Assembly: GCA_035308025.1 (NCBI GenBank)
Contig: DATGHL010000023.1
Coordinates: 1-64,000 of the forward strand
Direction of reading: 5' to 3'
Source: Candidatus Binataceae bacterium
GTDB lineage: Bacteria; Desulfobacterota; Binatia; Binatales; Binataceae
Length of the DNA stretch: 64,000 nt
The position numbers were made by a program, and so were the translations under genes. Shown here piece by piece: positions 43,782-52,798 of the stretch. Every line of letters starts with the position of its first letter. Position 1 is the stretch's first letter. Under the pieces are notes generated by a model. The model had not been told where the DNA came from, made no database searches, and worked only from the letters and a program-made list of their open reading frames with translations.

Positions 43782-44887
43782 CGCCGGCTCGAGCCCAATT
43801 CGTGCAAGCCCGCGGCGATCGCAGCAAGGTCCGCGAGCGCGCGGGGCTCGCGGCCAAGATCGTCCGCAACGATAATCGGAATCTCGTCGGGGATCGCGGC
43901 GCGCAAGCGCGCGAGCGCCGCCCGCTCGCGCTCCTTCAACGCGGCGAAATCCGCGAGGTTACGCCGCAACTTGGCCTTCAACCCCACCGGCAGCTTCGCC
44001 GTCTCGATCTCGTCCGCGTCAGGCAACGACGCCATCCGCCGATTGACCGCCACCGCGCCGATCCGCAATCCCATCGCGCGCAAGGTACGCGCAAATTCTC
44101 GAGCCTCATCGACTCTTTCCGGGCTCGGGCTCGTGACCAACACGATAAAGCTCTCGTCAGCGCGAATCAGTGCCGCGGCCTCGGCCGCACGCGTCGCGAA
44201 ACCGTCGTACATGCCCTCGAAGCCGCGCACAAAACCCTGCACGTCCGCCAGCAGATGAAGCCCAGTCAGGCGATCAAACGCCGACAGCACCGCCCGCGCC
44301 GCGAGGTCCAGCACGCTTAGCGGCGCACGCATCAGACCGCGCGACGCGCCCAGCAGCGTGATCGCCCGCGAGCTCATCAGGTCGAGCATGCGCTGCGGCG
44401 CCTCGAGAAAATCCAGCGCCTCACGCGCGGGCGGCGTGTCCAGCACGATCAACTCCGCGCCGCCCTCGTGATAAAGGCCGAGCAGCCGCTCCATCGCCAT
44501 GTAATCCGCCACGCCCGCCAGCGCGCTCGACAGATTCTGGTAGATTCGCCCCGCAATAATCGCATCGCGGGCAGCGGGCGATGGCGCGTGGCGGGCGATC
44601 AACCCGTCGAAAGTCGTTTTCGGATCGAGCCGCAGCGCGCGCAGCCGTCCCGAGGACTTCGCCCGCAGCCCGGCGAGCCCGACGCTCTGCAGCTCGACGG
44701 CGTCCGCTTCCAGCCCCAGCGCGTCGAGCAGGCGCGGCGCCGGATCGATCGTCATTACATCGACCCGCCGTCCGCGGATCGCCTCCGCCAGCGCAATCGC
44801 GGCGCTGAAGGTCGTTTTGCCGACGCCCCCGGGTCCGAGGCAGATGACGAGCCGCCTGCTGTCGAGGTCGAGGCCCGTTCTCATCAC
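43778..44887 (-). CDS. ArsA/GET3-family ATPase (copy 2 of the pair)
   Basis: 369 residues. Deviant P-loop GPGGVGKTT (about 18-26), [18 protein letters not shown] (switch I-like), [20 protein letters not shown] (switch II) and [19 protein letters not shown]. ArsA/GET3 enzymes handle arsenite or tail-anchored membrane proteins; bacterial copies without an ars operon are of unknown role. Starts on the GTGA overlapping the stop of the partner at 44884. Confidence 0.85.
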   Translation of the reverse strand: MMRTGLDLDSRRLVICLGPGGVGKTTFSAAIALAEAIRGRRVDVMTIDPAPRLLDALGLEADAVELQSVGLAGLRAKSSGRLRALRLDPKTTFDGLIARHAPSPAARDAIIAGRIYQNLSSALAGVADYMAMERLLGLYHEGGAELIVLDTPPAREALDFLEAPQRMLDLMSSRAITLLGASRGLMRAPLSVLDLAARAVLSAFDRLTGLHLLADVQGFVRGFEGMYDGFATRAAEAAALIRADESFIVLVTSPSPERVDEAREFARTLRAMGLRIGAVAVNRRMASLPDADEIETAKLPVGLKAKLRRNLADFAALKERERAALARLRAAIPDEIPIIVADDLGREPRALADLAAIAAGLHELGSSRR

Positions 44888-45774
44888 GCGATCCCGCTTG
44901 CGGCGAACGCGTCCGCGAGCGCCTCGAATTCCGGCTGCGCCAGCGCGGGCCGAAAGAGCGTCGGCAGCGTCACGACTTCGAGCCCTGCGCGCCGCAGCTC
45001 GCGCTTCGCGCGCAGCATCTCCGCGGCTGCCGTGCGCCGTGCTTGCGCCAGGCGGCGATGATCTTCAAGCCCATCCAGGCGAGTCAATTCTTGCGCGGAG
45101 AAAAGTGCCGGGGTCGCGCCGTTGAGTACGGCGCCGATACACCTGATGCCCAACGCGGTCAGCGCCGGCGGCGCGGCGAGCGCCTCGCGGAGCGCGAGTT
45201 CTTCCGCGCGCAGCGTCAGGAGCACCCCGAAGCGCTCGCCCTCCCGGATAAACTCATCGACCTCGGCGGCGAGCCGGTTGAGGGTTCCGAACGGCGCGAG
45301 CCGCTGAACACCGTCCGCGACTGACAACATTTCGAGCGCGCTGCCGGTGGCCGCAGCATCGATCACCAGAGTTCGATCTCGATGCTCCGCGACCGCCATC
45401 AGCCGAATCCGCGCGAGCATCAGGAAAGCCTCGAGTCCGGGCAACGCCGCCGCGACCAGACCAAAGGTGCGGCTCTGCAGCAACCGCCGTGAGATTGCGC
45501 GCAGCGGCACAATTCGCTCGATAAAGGCTTGCAGTTCAGCGCGAGCGGTCAGCGCCCGATACTCAAAGTTGCCTCCCGCGAGCGGCGAGGCCGGACCGCC
45601 GCCATCTGCGCTTGAACGTCGCGGATCGAGCTCAACCAGCGTCACCGCGCGCGCGCGTGACAACGCCAGCGCCAAAGCGACCGCGACCGTGCTCTTGCCC
45701 GTACCGCCCTTGCCGGTTACGAAGATAACCTGGGGCAGCTTGATTGATGAACGGCAGGTTGTCTCAGTGCGCAT
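44884..45774 (-). CDS. ArsA/GET3-family ATPase (copy 1 of the pair)
   Basis: 296 residues. P-loop GKGGTGKST (about 21-29), the VTLVELDPRRSSAD segment, a DAAATGSALEM motif in place of DTAPTGHTLR, and LNGATPALFSA. It is shorter than copy 2 and lacks the metalloid-binding Cys set, so arsenite transport is unlikely. The two probably work as a heterodimer. Only 13 bp separate it from the divergent DUF4911 gene. Confidence 0.85.
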   Translation of the reverse strand: MRTETTCRSSIKLPQVIFVTGKGGTGKSTVAVALALALSRARAVTLVELDPRRSSADGGGPASPLAGGNFEYRALTARAELQAFIERIVPLRAISRRLLQSRTFGLVAAALPGLEAFLMLARIRLMAVAEHRDRTLVIDAAATGSALEMLSVADGVQRLAPFGTLNRLAAEVDEFIREGERFGVLLTLRAEELALREALAAPPALTALGIRCIGAVLNGATPALFSAQELTRLDGLEDHRRLAQARRTAAAEMLRAKRELRRAGLEVVTLPTLFRPALAQPEFEALADAFAASGIA

Positions 45775-45787
45775 CTACGGAGGCGAA

Positions 45788-46045
45788 GTGGCGGAAAGGC
45801 CTAACGATACGGCTCGCGATATTCCCGCGCCGATTGACACCGTCGCGTTTGCCATAGCGCCGGAACAAATCGCGTTGTTCAAGGCGATCATCGAGTCCTA
45901 CGATAACCTGGCAACCGTGCGCACCGAGGATCCGCGCCGCCATCATATGAAACTCTATTTCGCACCCGAGATGCGGCTCGAAGTTGAGGCGCTGCTTGCG
46001 GCGCTCGCCGCCGACTTCTCGATCATCCGTCTGGATTCGCCCTAG
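45788..46045 (+). CDS. DUF4911 domain protein
   Basis: 85 residues from GTG 45788 (CGGAGG 4 bases upstream). Family pattern: FAIAPEQIALFKAIIESYDN, LATVRTEDPRRHHMKLYFAP, VEALLAALAADFSI. DUF4911 is a short domain of unknown role met mostly in deltaproteobacteria. It is divergent from the ArsA pair and its stop shares the bases CTAG with the stop of the convergent GH15 gene. Confidence 0.75.
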   Translation: MAERPNDTARDIPAPIDTVAFAIAPEQIALFKAIIESYDNLATVRTEDPRRHHMKLYFAPEMRLEVEALLAALAADFSIIRLDSP

Positions 46046-48441
46046 GAGGCGCGCACCTCGACCGTGAAATCGCGCCCCTCCCATCGATTATCCTCGGACC
46101 AACGGAAGGTGAAGCGCAGGGGATCGGTGTCACCAACCGCGGTCGTGAGATCAACGAAACTCATTCCGATCGAGGTGTTGTAGGAGGGTGAATCAATCGC
46201 GTGCGACCAGTCGCCGCGTCCCCAATGGAGTGTGAAGGGCGCGCCGGCCTGGATCCGCAATCGCGTGCCCGCGACCATCGCCCGCACCTGCCGGTTAAAT
46301 TTCCAGACCTCGAGTGGCGGCCGCCGCCGCGGCTGCAAATAGCGCTCGGCTACCTCCGGAATCAGATCGAAAACCTGGCCATCGTCGGCCGAGCGCAACA
46401 GCTTGATATATTCCGCGTGCGCCCACATCAGCGGCATCGCCGCACCCGTCGGTTTGCCGAAAAACATGTGCGCCGAAGCCAGGTCCGGCTGATCCCAAAT
46501 CTGTTCCGGCAGCAGGCGGGTCGCCGTCGCAAAACTCTCGATCGCGCGGATGTAGGGGCGCGCGTCGCGGCCCGCAGCCAGCTCATAGTGCGCGCGTTCG
46601 CCGGTCAGCAGGGGCCACGGTCGTCCGCGGCCCCAGTTGATGAACGGGCCGCCGTCGTCCAGTTGTCCGTAGCCGTCATGGTTGTAGCGGCGCCAGCAGG
46701 GCCCGCCGGGAAAATCGGTCTTGAGCGCGGCATCGATTACGCGCAGCGAATCTTCCATCATCGGATCGCCCGCCCGCCGGATGCCATAGCGCACCAGCTC
46801 CAGAAAGCCCGCATCGACGATTTCCGCGGCGGGAAAATCGGTCTGCTCGCCCGGCGCACGATTGCGAATTGAAATCGTGCCGTGATCGGGATCTTCGTCA
46901 GGTAAGGGATTGGCCGGATCCTCCGGATTGATCCGGATGTAATGCCGCTTGATCCCCGGCACGATCACGCCCCGGCGCGTCACCGTCCAAGCTTCGACGT
47001 GAGACTCGATAAAATCGGCGAAATCGGAAAAAAATCCGGCGAGCACCGTGTCGCCCTGTTCCTGCGCAAACGCCGCGGCGCAGACCAGCGCGGCGATATT
47101 GCTCGCCAACGTCGAGGGCGAATAGCCGCTGTTCTCTTCCCAGCGCTCCTGCGGCGTCACGCAGCCGCGATCGATCAGGAACGTCGCTGCCGCTTTCACC
47201 ATCGGATATGGATCGAAGTCGGCCAACGCCCCGGCCTTGTGCAAACGCCAGGCGAGCATGATCGGAAAGGCGACTTCGTCGAGCTGAATACCCGTCCAGT
47301 AGGGCTCGCCATCGACCCAGAAATTCTGCGGAAAACTGCCGTCCGCAAGCTGCGAGCAGGCCAGATAGATCAGCGCGCGCAACGGCGTCTCCAGATCCCC
47401 GGCCGCCATCAGACCCGTCGCGCTGTTGACCATGTCGCGCGTCCACACCAGATGATAGCCGCCGAGATCCTCGTCGCCCTTCGCTTCGCCCCACGGAATA
47501 CTCAGTGAGGCAATGAGCGCACCGGGATAGTTTTTATCTTCGTGCGTCAGGATCAACTCGCGACTGCGGCGATAGAGCATGCCGCCGTCACCGCTGAGTT
47601 TTTCCAGCGGCCGCAGCCGTTTTGTAGCGCGCGACCATTGCTCGAGAAAGCGCTCACGATGCTGCTCGAAGGGCGTACCCAGGGTCTGCGATACCGTGGT
47701 GATCGCATGATGTAGTGTCCGCCCGAAGCCCAGCGCCAGCGTGAAGCGAGCGCCGCTCCGCAAATCGATCTCGCCGGTCAGCGCGATATTGCCGTCCGGT
47801 GCGGAGGCGAACTCCCGATCGAGCTTGAAGTTTCTCGATAAATCCTGCCAACCGTCGGTCGTGCCGACGTAGCCGCACGAACGATGGACGAACGGCGTCG
47901 TCGCCGCCAGCGCCAGCCAGGTCGCGCCTTTGTGCGCCGTCAAAAACTCGCGGCCCGCGATTCGCGCCACGTTGCCGTTGTTGCCCCAGCCGCCGACCTC
48001 GAGATGCGGCGCGAGTATTACGTACATCCGGAGCTTGCGGAGAAACGCCGGATCGCCTTCAAGGCTGGTATCCAGCAGCACGCAGGGCTGATGCGGGTCG
48101 GCAATCACGTCGATCACGATCCGATAGCGCCCCGCCGGGGCGGCGTTGATAATGCGCACGCCGAGCCCGTGCTCGCCGAGATATTCGATCGTCGAATCGA
48201 GATTGCGATGGGTGTCGTGGAAAAAAGTCTCGCCGTCGGTCACCAGATACTGCAGATCGCGGATTTGCGGACGATCGAGGGTGGAAAAGTAAACCTCACT
48301 GATCACGCCATTCGATACCGTAAACCACACCCGGCTCGAGGCCGAATACGCCGTGCCGACCACGTCCTTCGCGCTATGCGTCCAGCGCGGCGGGATACCC
48401 GGCCCGCCGTTCGCAATCGGCAGATATTCAAGCGTCGCCAT
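46042..48441 (-). CDS. GH15 glucoamylase (glucan 1,4-alpha-glucosidase)
   Basis: 799 residues. N-terminal beta-sandwich (glucodextranase N-like, about 10-270), then the alpha6/alpha6 barrel with LVWTRDMVNSATGL, the catalytic acid in RWEENSGYSPST (E435/E436) and the base in LPEQIWD (E646). The C-terminal part (from about 705) is another beta domain. It releases glucose from alpha-glucans. No signal peptide is seen, so it likely acts on internal glycogen or trehalose-like glucans. It overlaps the end of tatC by 14 bp. Confidence 0.93.
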   Translation of the reverse strand: MATLEYLPIANGGPGIPPRWTHSAKDVVGTAYSASSRVWFTVSNGVISEVYFSTLDRPQIRDLQYLVTDGETFFHDTHRNLDSTIEYLGEHGLGVRIINAAPAGRYRIVIDVIADPHQPCVLLDTSLEGDPAFLRKLRMYVILAPHLEVGGWGNNGNVARIAGREFLTAHKGATWLALAATTPFVHRSCGYVGTTDGWQDLSRNFKLDREFASAPDGNIALTGEIDLRSGARFTLALGFGRTLHHAITTVSQTLGTPFEQHRERFLEQWSRATKRLRPLEKLSGDGGMLYRRSRELILTHEDKNYPGALIASLSIPWGEAKGDEDLGGYHLVWTRDMVNSATGLMAAGDLETPLRALIYLACSQLADGSFPQNFWVDGEPYWTGIQLDEVAFPIMLAWRLHKAGALADFDPYPMVKAAATFLIDRGCVTPQERWEENSGYSPSTLASNIAALVCAAAFAQEQGDTVLAGFFSDFADFIESHVEAWTVTRRGVIVPGIKRHYIRINPEDPANPLPDEDPDHGTISIRNRAPGEQTDFPAAEIVDAGFLELVRYGIRRAGDPMMEDSLRVIDAALKTDFPGGPCWRRYNHDGYGQLDDGGPFINWGRGRPWPLLTGERAHYELAAGRDARPYIRAIESFATATRLLPEQIWDQPDLASAHMFFGKPTGAAMPLMWAHAEYIKLLRSADDGQVFDLIPEVAERYLQPRRRPPLEVWKFNRQVRAMVAGTRLRIQAGAPFTLHWGRGDWSHAIDSPSYNTSIGMSFVDLTTAVGDTDPLRFTFRWSEDNRWEGRDFTVEVRAS

Positions 48442-49228
48442 ATTGGGATATTTCCTTCAGAGGTTCCGGCCGTACGCGAAAGAAATATGCGACCCCGACG
48501 CTCAAGCCATAGAGGCCCAGTAGTGGAATCGCCAACAAAAAGGGTGAGATCATGTCTGGCGGCGTCAGCGCCAGCGCGACCACGAAGATCGCCAGGACCG
48601 CGTAGCGCAGATGGCGAATCATCAGGCGATGATCGATCACGCCAACGCGCGTCAGAAAGAACGCAAATATCGGCATCTCGAACGTCAAGCCGAAGGCCAG
48701 CAGCAACTTGGCGGAAAAGGCCAGATACTCGCTGACCCGCAGCGTTGGCGTCACCCCGATACTCGCGTACTGGCCGAGGAAAAACGCATAGCCGATACGA
48801 AACACGACCGCCCAGCAAAAGTAGCCGCCCGCGGCAAAAAACAACGTTGCCGCTATGACGAATGGCCCGGCCATCCGCCGCTCCGACCGATGGAGCCCCG
48901 GCGCGATAAAGCGCCAGACCTCAAAAAACACCGCCGGACTTGCAACGAACAAACCGGCGATCAGCGCAACCTTAATCTTCGTGAAAAAAGCCTCGCCCAC
49001 CCCCGTGCCGATCAGCAATACCGGGCTGCGCGAGGCCTCATGCAGCGGCTCGGCCAATAGTTTGAAAAGCTGATCGGCAAACGCATAGGCGATCGCAAAG
49101 CCAACGCCAACTGCGATCACCGCCCGGATCAAGCGGTTGCGCAGCTCGGTCAGATGTTCGAGCAGCGGCATCCGCCCGTCGCCGGGCTCGGGTGCCGCCG
49201 TCGATGTCGTCAGCTCCGGCTCGGTCAC
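48428..49228 (-). CDS. tatC: Twin-arginine translocase subunit TatC
   Basis: 266 residues, GTG start overlapping the tatB stop (GTGA). Six TM helices. N-terminal MPLLEHLTELRNRLIRAVIA is the signal-binding motif, with FFEVWRFIAPGLHRSERR and FGLTFEMPIFAFFLTRVGVI further on. TatC recognises twin-arginine signal peptides and assembles with TatB and TatA for export of folded proteins. Confidence 0.96.
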   Translation of the reverse strand: MTEPELTTSTAAPEPGDGRMPLLEHLTELRNRLIRAVIAVGVGFAIAYAFADQLFKLLAEPLHEASRSPVLLIGTGVGEAFFTKIKVALIAGLFVASPAVFFEVWRFIAPGLHRSERRMAGPFVIAATLFFAAGGYFCWAVVFRIGYAFFLGQYASIGVTPTLRVSEYLAFSAKLLLAFGLTFEMPIFAFFLTRVGVIDHRLMIRHLRYAVLAIFVVALALTPPDMISPFLLAIPLLGLYGLSVGVAYFFRVRPEPLKEISQYGDA

Positions 49229-49524
49229 GATTGGCTGTCAGGCCCCTCGGATGGCGCGGCTGGACCTGGCGTCGCCGCGCTCGGCGGCTTCGCGATCGCG
49301 GCGGGCGGTTGCCGGATCGACAATGGATCGTCGGCCGCCTCGGTCAGCTCGCGCATCACGGTGTTGCTCGCGAGCCGCAATTCCCGCAACACTTTCCCCA
49401 CCGTGCGCATGACCTCCGGCAGTTTTTCCGGCGGCACCACGATGAGCGCAACAATCAGAATAACGATGATTTCGCTGATCCCCACAATCCGGCTCGCTCG
49501 ATCCGCGCGCCACACTTCGCCCAT
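49225..49524 (-). CDS. tatB: TatA/TatB family protein
   Basis: 99 residues. One TM helix preceded by GISEII (the Glu and hinge position fit TatB), then VVPPEKLPEVMRTVGK (VPP in place of the usual FGP hinge), an amphipathic helix and a Pro/Ala-rich tail. The first 13 residues may not be translated, as a GTG at V14 would give the usual short N-terminus. It lies directly before tatC. A separate TatA must be elsewhere. Confidence 0.75.
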   Translation of the reverse strand: MGEVWRADRASRIVGISEIIVILIVALIVVPPEKLPEVMRTVGKVLRELRLASNTVMRELTEAADDPLSIRQPPAAIAKPPSAATPGPAAPSEGPDSQS

Positions 49525-49574
49525 TCCGGCGCGCTATATGCAATGATCATGGACCTTCCCCGGAGTGTCAAACG

Positions 49575-50609
49575 ATGAACCGCACCGCTGTCGTCGCTGA
49601 CCGCCGCTTCATGAACCACGCTCCCGGCCGGATGCATCCCGAGCGCCCCGAGCGCATCGCCGCGATGCTCGAGATGACGTCGCAGCTGACCCGCCCCGAG
49701 CTCAAGCTCTATTCGCCGCGTCCCGCGACGCCGGCTGAGTTGGAATTGTGTCACAGCCCGGACTACGTCGCGTCAGTCGAACGCACCGCGACGCTTGAGC
49801 ACTTCGACTTCGATCCCGATACGCACAGCTCGCGCGCGACTTGGGCGACCGCGCAACTCGCCGCCGGTGGCGTCCTGACCGCGGTCGAGGCGGTCGCGGA
49901 CGGCGACGCCGACAACGCCTTCGCGATCGTCCGCCCGCCCGGCCATCACGCCCTGGCCGAACGTGCGATGGGCTTCTGCTTCTTCAACAACGTCGCGATC
50001 GCCGCTGCGTCCCTGGTTAAACAGCGCGGACTTAAGCGCGTGATGGTCCTCGACTGGGATGTCCATCACGGCAATGGCACCCAGCAGGCATTCTTCGATT
50101 CGCCGCAAGTCCTCTACCTCTCGATTCATCAATATCCGTTTTATCCCGGCACCGGCTGGTTCGACGAACTCGGCGTCGGCGCCGGCGCGGGCTTCACGAT
50201 CAACGCCCCGCTGACTGCGGGCTTCGGCGACGCCGAGTACCTCGCCGTCTTCGATCATCTCCTGTTGCCCATCGCCCGCCGCTTCAATCCCGAGTTCGTG
50301 CTGATCTCGTCGGGCTTCGACTGCCATCAGCGCGACCCACTCGGCGGCATGAGAGTCACCGCCAACGGCTTCACGGCGATGACCCGCCGGCTGAAACGGC
50401 TCGCGGCCGAATGCTGCGCGGGGAAACTGGTCGCAGTGCTCGAAGGCGGCTACGATCTCGAGGCCCTGAGCGCGGGCGGCCGCGCCGTCATCGAGGAGCT
50501 GGGCCGCGAGGCCGACGAAGCCATCGCGACCGCCGCTCCCAACCCGCGCGTCGCCTCGATTCTCGAACGCGCCCGCCATTTCCTCGCGCCCTATTGGCAG
50601 CTCGACTGA
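49575..50609 (+). CDS. HDAC-like deacetylase
   Basis: 344 residues of the arginase/deacetylase fold. GRMHPERPERI, RPPGHHALAERAMGFCFFNN (H124/H125), zinc ligands D162 and H164 in LDWDVHHGNGT and the Asp in SSGFDCHQRDPLGG, and LEGGYD near the end. Class II-type bacterial members deacetylate lysines or polyamines/acetoin-related substrates; which is unknown here. GGAG lies 9 bases before the ATG. Divergent from tatB. Confidence 0.92.
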   Translation: MNRTAVVADRRFMNHAPGRMHPERPERIAAMLEMTSQLTRPELKLYSPRPATPAELELCHSPDYVASVERTATLEHFDFDPDTHSSRATWATAQLAAGGVLTAVEAVADGDADNAFAIVRPPGHHALAERAMGFCFFNNVAIAAASLVKQRGLKRVMVLDWDVHHGNGTQQAFFDSPQVLYLSIHQYPFYPGTGWFDELGVGAGAGFTINAPLTAGFGDAEYLAVFDHLLLPIARRFNPEFVLISSGFDCHQRDPLGGMRVTANGFTAMTRRLKRLAAECCAGKLVAVLEGGYDLEALSAGGRAVIEELGREADEAIATAAPNPRVASILERARHFLAPYWQLD

Positions 50610-50705
50610 TTTACCCGCGGCGCCACGCCCGCGCGCCTCGTTGTCGCCTACACCCGACCGTGATATTTAATCCATGATCAACTGTGCGTTTGGAGGGAAG
50701 ACGGC

Positions 50706-51980
50706 ATGAAAGTCTCGATGTTCCATCTTATGCCTTACCGTGATTTGCCGGCCGACTTCGAGAAAAAATATCGTTCCGTATGGGTCGATCCGCCGTACTG
50801 GGAGCTCGCCGATTCGACCAAGGTGGGCCAGTACTATAACTGGACGCTTGACGAACTTATCTATGCAGCCAAGGTCGGAATGGACGGCATCTGCGTCAAC
50901 GAACATCATCAGAACGCCTACGGCTTCATGCCCAGTCCCAACCTGATGGGCTCGGCCCTCGCACGCGCCACCGCCGACCTCAACTGCGCCATTGTGCAGA
51001 TGGGCGCGACTTTGCCGACCTCCAACCCTCCCATCCGCGTCGCCGAAGAATACGCCATGCTCGACTGTATCAGCGGCGGCCGCATGGTCGCCGGGATGCC
51101 GCTGGGCACCCCGATGGATGCCAACCTCTGCTACGGCGTCACCCCGATCGAGCATCGCGAGCGCTACTACGAGGCGCACGATCTGATCATGAAGGCGTGG
51201 CAATCCAAAGAGATCTTTGCCTGGAACGGCAAGTACTTCAAACTTCCGATGGTCAACCTCTGGCCGCGCCCGATCCAGCAACCTCATCCTCCCGTGTGGG
51301 TCCCCGGCGCGGGCAGCCTCAGCACCTGGGATTTTTCCGCCAAGCACGATCATTGTTACTGCTTCCTGAGCTACTACGGCAGCCAGCTCGGCAAGCGTGT
51401 CATGGACGGCTTCTGGGAATTTGCCGACAAGGCCGGCGTTGACCAGAACCCCTATCGCGCGGGCTTCCTCCAGCTCGTCGTCGTTGCCGAGACCGACGCC
51501 AAGGCGGAAGAGTTGTACTATCCGCACATCCGTTATTTTTACGACAAGAGCCTGCACGTCCTCAACGAGTTCCAGATGATCCCCGGCAATCAGGACTACA
51601 AGAGCCTCGCCAACAGCGTCAAAAATCTGATGCCTATGCAGCTCGGCCTGATGAACGAGATCCCCAACTGGAAGTACAAGGATTTCCTCGATAACGGCTT
51701 CGTCATCGGCGGCAGCCCGGCAACGGTGCGCGATCAGTTGATGGAAGCGGTCAAGAAACTTCGCGTCGGCAACCTGATGGTTCTGCTGCATATCGGCTCG
51801 ATGCCGCACGAGTTGACCCTCAAGAACATCGAGCTGTTCGCGCGTGAAGTGAAACCGCACTTCCGCACCTTGTGGGACGATAAGTGGGAGAACAAGTGGT
51901 GGCCGCAGGCGTTGCGCGGGCGCGAGGCGTTTGTCGCGCCTAATCATGGCGTCGGCGCCGAGATGCGCGCAGGCAAATAA
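50706..51980 (+). CDS. LLM class flavin-dependent oxidoreductase
   Basis: 424 residues. N-terminal FHLMPYRDLPADFEKKYRS, then VCVNEHHQNAYGFMPSPNL-type lines (GICVNEHHQNAYGF), DCISGGRMVAGMPLGTPMD, and WVPGAGSLSTWDFSAKH. This is the long luciferase-like type with EHH. FMN or F420 usage cannot be fixed. AGGGAAG upstream. An alpha/beta hydrolase follows 15 bp downstream, so the two probably act in one degradation step series. Confidence 0.88.
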   Translation: MKVSMFHLMPYRDLPADFEKKYRSVWVDPPYWELADSTKVGQYYNWTLDELIYAAKVGMDGICVNEHHQNAYGFMPSPNLMGSALARATADLNCAIVQMGATLPTSNPPIRVAEEYAMLDCISGGRMVAGMPLGTPMDANLCYGVTPIEHRERYYEAHDLIMKAWQSKEIFAWNGKYFKLPMVNLWPRPIQQPHPPVWVPGAGSLSTWDFSAKHDHCYCFLSYYGSQLGKRVMDGFWEFADKAGVDQNPYRAGFLQLVVVAETDAKAEELYYPHIRYFYDKSLHVLNEFQMIPGNQDYKSLANSVKNLMPMQLGLMNEIPNWKYKDFLDNGFVIGGSPATVRDQLMEAVKKLRVGNLMVLLHIGSMPHELTLKNIELFAREVKPHFRTLWDDKWENKWWPQALRGREAFVAPNHGVGAEMRAGK

Positions 51981-51995
51981 TTTTAGAAGAGCTGG

Positions 51996-52787
51996 ATGAA
52001 CATGGCTGCAACGTCTGAACGGACCGTTACGCTCTGGGAAAACAAGGTCAACGCGCGCGTCAAGGTCGCCGGCCAGGGCCCGCCGCTGGTCTTTCTGCAT
52101 AGCGGCTATGGCCTGATCTGGAGCGATTTTCTCGATCAGCTCGCGCGCGACTTCACGGTTTACGCCCCCGAACATCCGGGCACCAGCGAGGGCGACCCTG
52201 ACAGCATCAAGGGCCTCGACGACTTCTGGGACCTGGTGCTGTTCTACTACGAACTATTCGACAAGCTCGGGCTCGACGCCCCTGCGCTCGTCGGCCATTC
52301 GTTCGGCGGAATGGTCGCCGCCGAGCTCGCAGCCACCAACCCCAAACGCGTCGACAAGCTGGTCCTGATCGATTCGTTGGGGCTGTGGCGCGACGATACC
52401 CCGATCAAAAACTATATGGTCGCGCCGCAGGCGGATCTGGACCCGCTCTTTTTTCACGACACCAACCATCCCGCGCGCAAACTGGTCTTCATGAATCCCG
52501 AGGAACCCGACTCGATTATTCGCGTGACCTGGGCGCTCGGATGCACCGGCAAGTTCATCTGGCCGATTCCCGATAAGGGGCTGCGCAAGCGGGCGCATCG
52601 CATCGCCGCGCCGACCCTGTTGATCTGGGGCAAGGAAGACGGCTTGACCAAATCTATTTATGCCGATGACTTCAAGCAGCTCATCCCAGGCGCGCGGATC
52701 GAGATGGTTGCGGGTGCGGGCCACATGGCGCCTTTCGAGCAGCCCGCGGCGATCGCCGCGCTGGTGCGTGATTTCATCAAAAAGTAA
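51996..52787 (+). CDS. Alpha/beta hydrolase
   Basis: 263 residues. Oxyanion LHSGYGLIWSDF, nucleophile elbow GHSFGG with S102, acid Asp in IWGKEDGL, and His in GAGHMAPFEQP: a full catalytic triad. Similar to C-C bond hydrolases and esterases of aromatic catabolism. It lies 15 bp after the LLM gene and 11 bp before the FHA-CAP gene. Confidence 0.87.
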   Translation: MNMAATSERTVTLWENKVNARVKVAGQGPPLVFLHSGYGLIWSDFLDQLARDFTVYAPEHPGTSEGDPDSIKGLDDFWDLVLFYYELFDKLGLDAPALVGHSFGGMVAAELAATNPKRVDKLVLIDSLGLWRDDTPIKNYMVAPQADLDPLFFHDTNHPARKLVFMNPEEPDSIIRVTWALGCTGKFIWPIPDKGLRKRAHRIAAPTLLIWGKEDGLTKSIYADDFKQLIPGARIEMVAGAGHMAPFEQPAAIAALVRDFIKK

Positions 52788-52798
52788 CAACATCCCCG

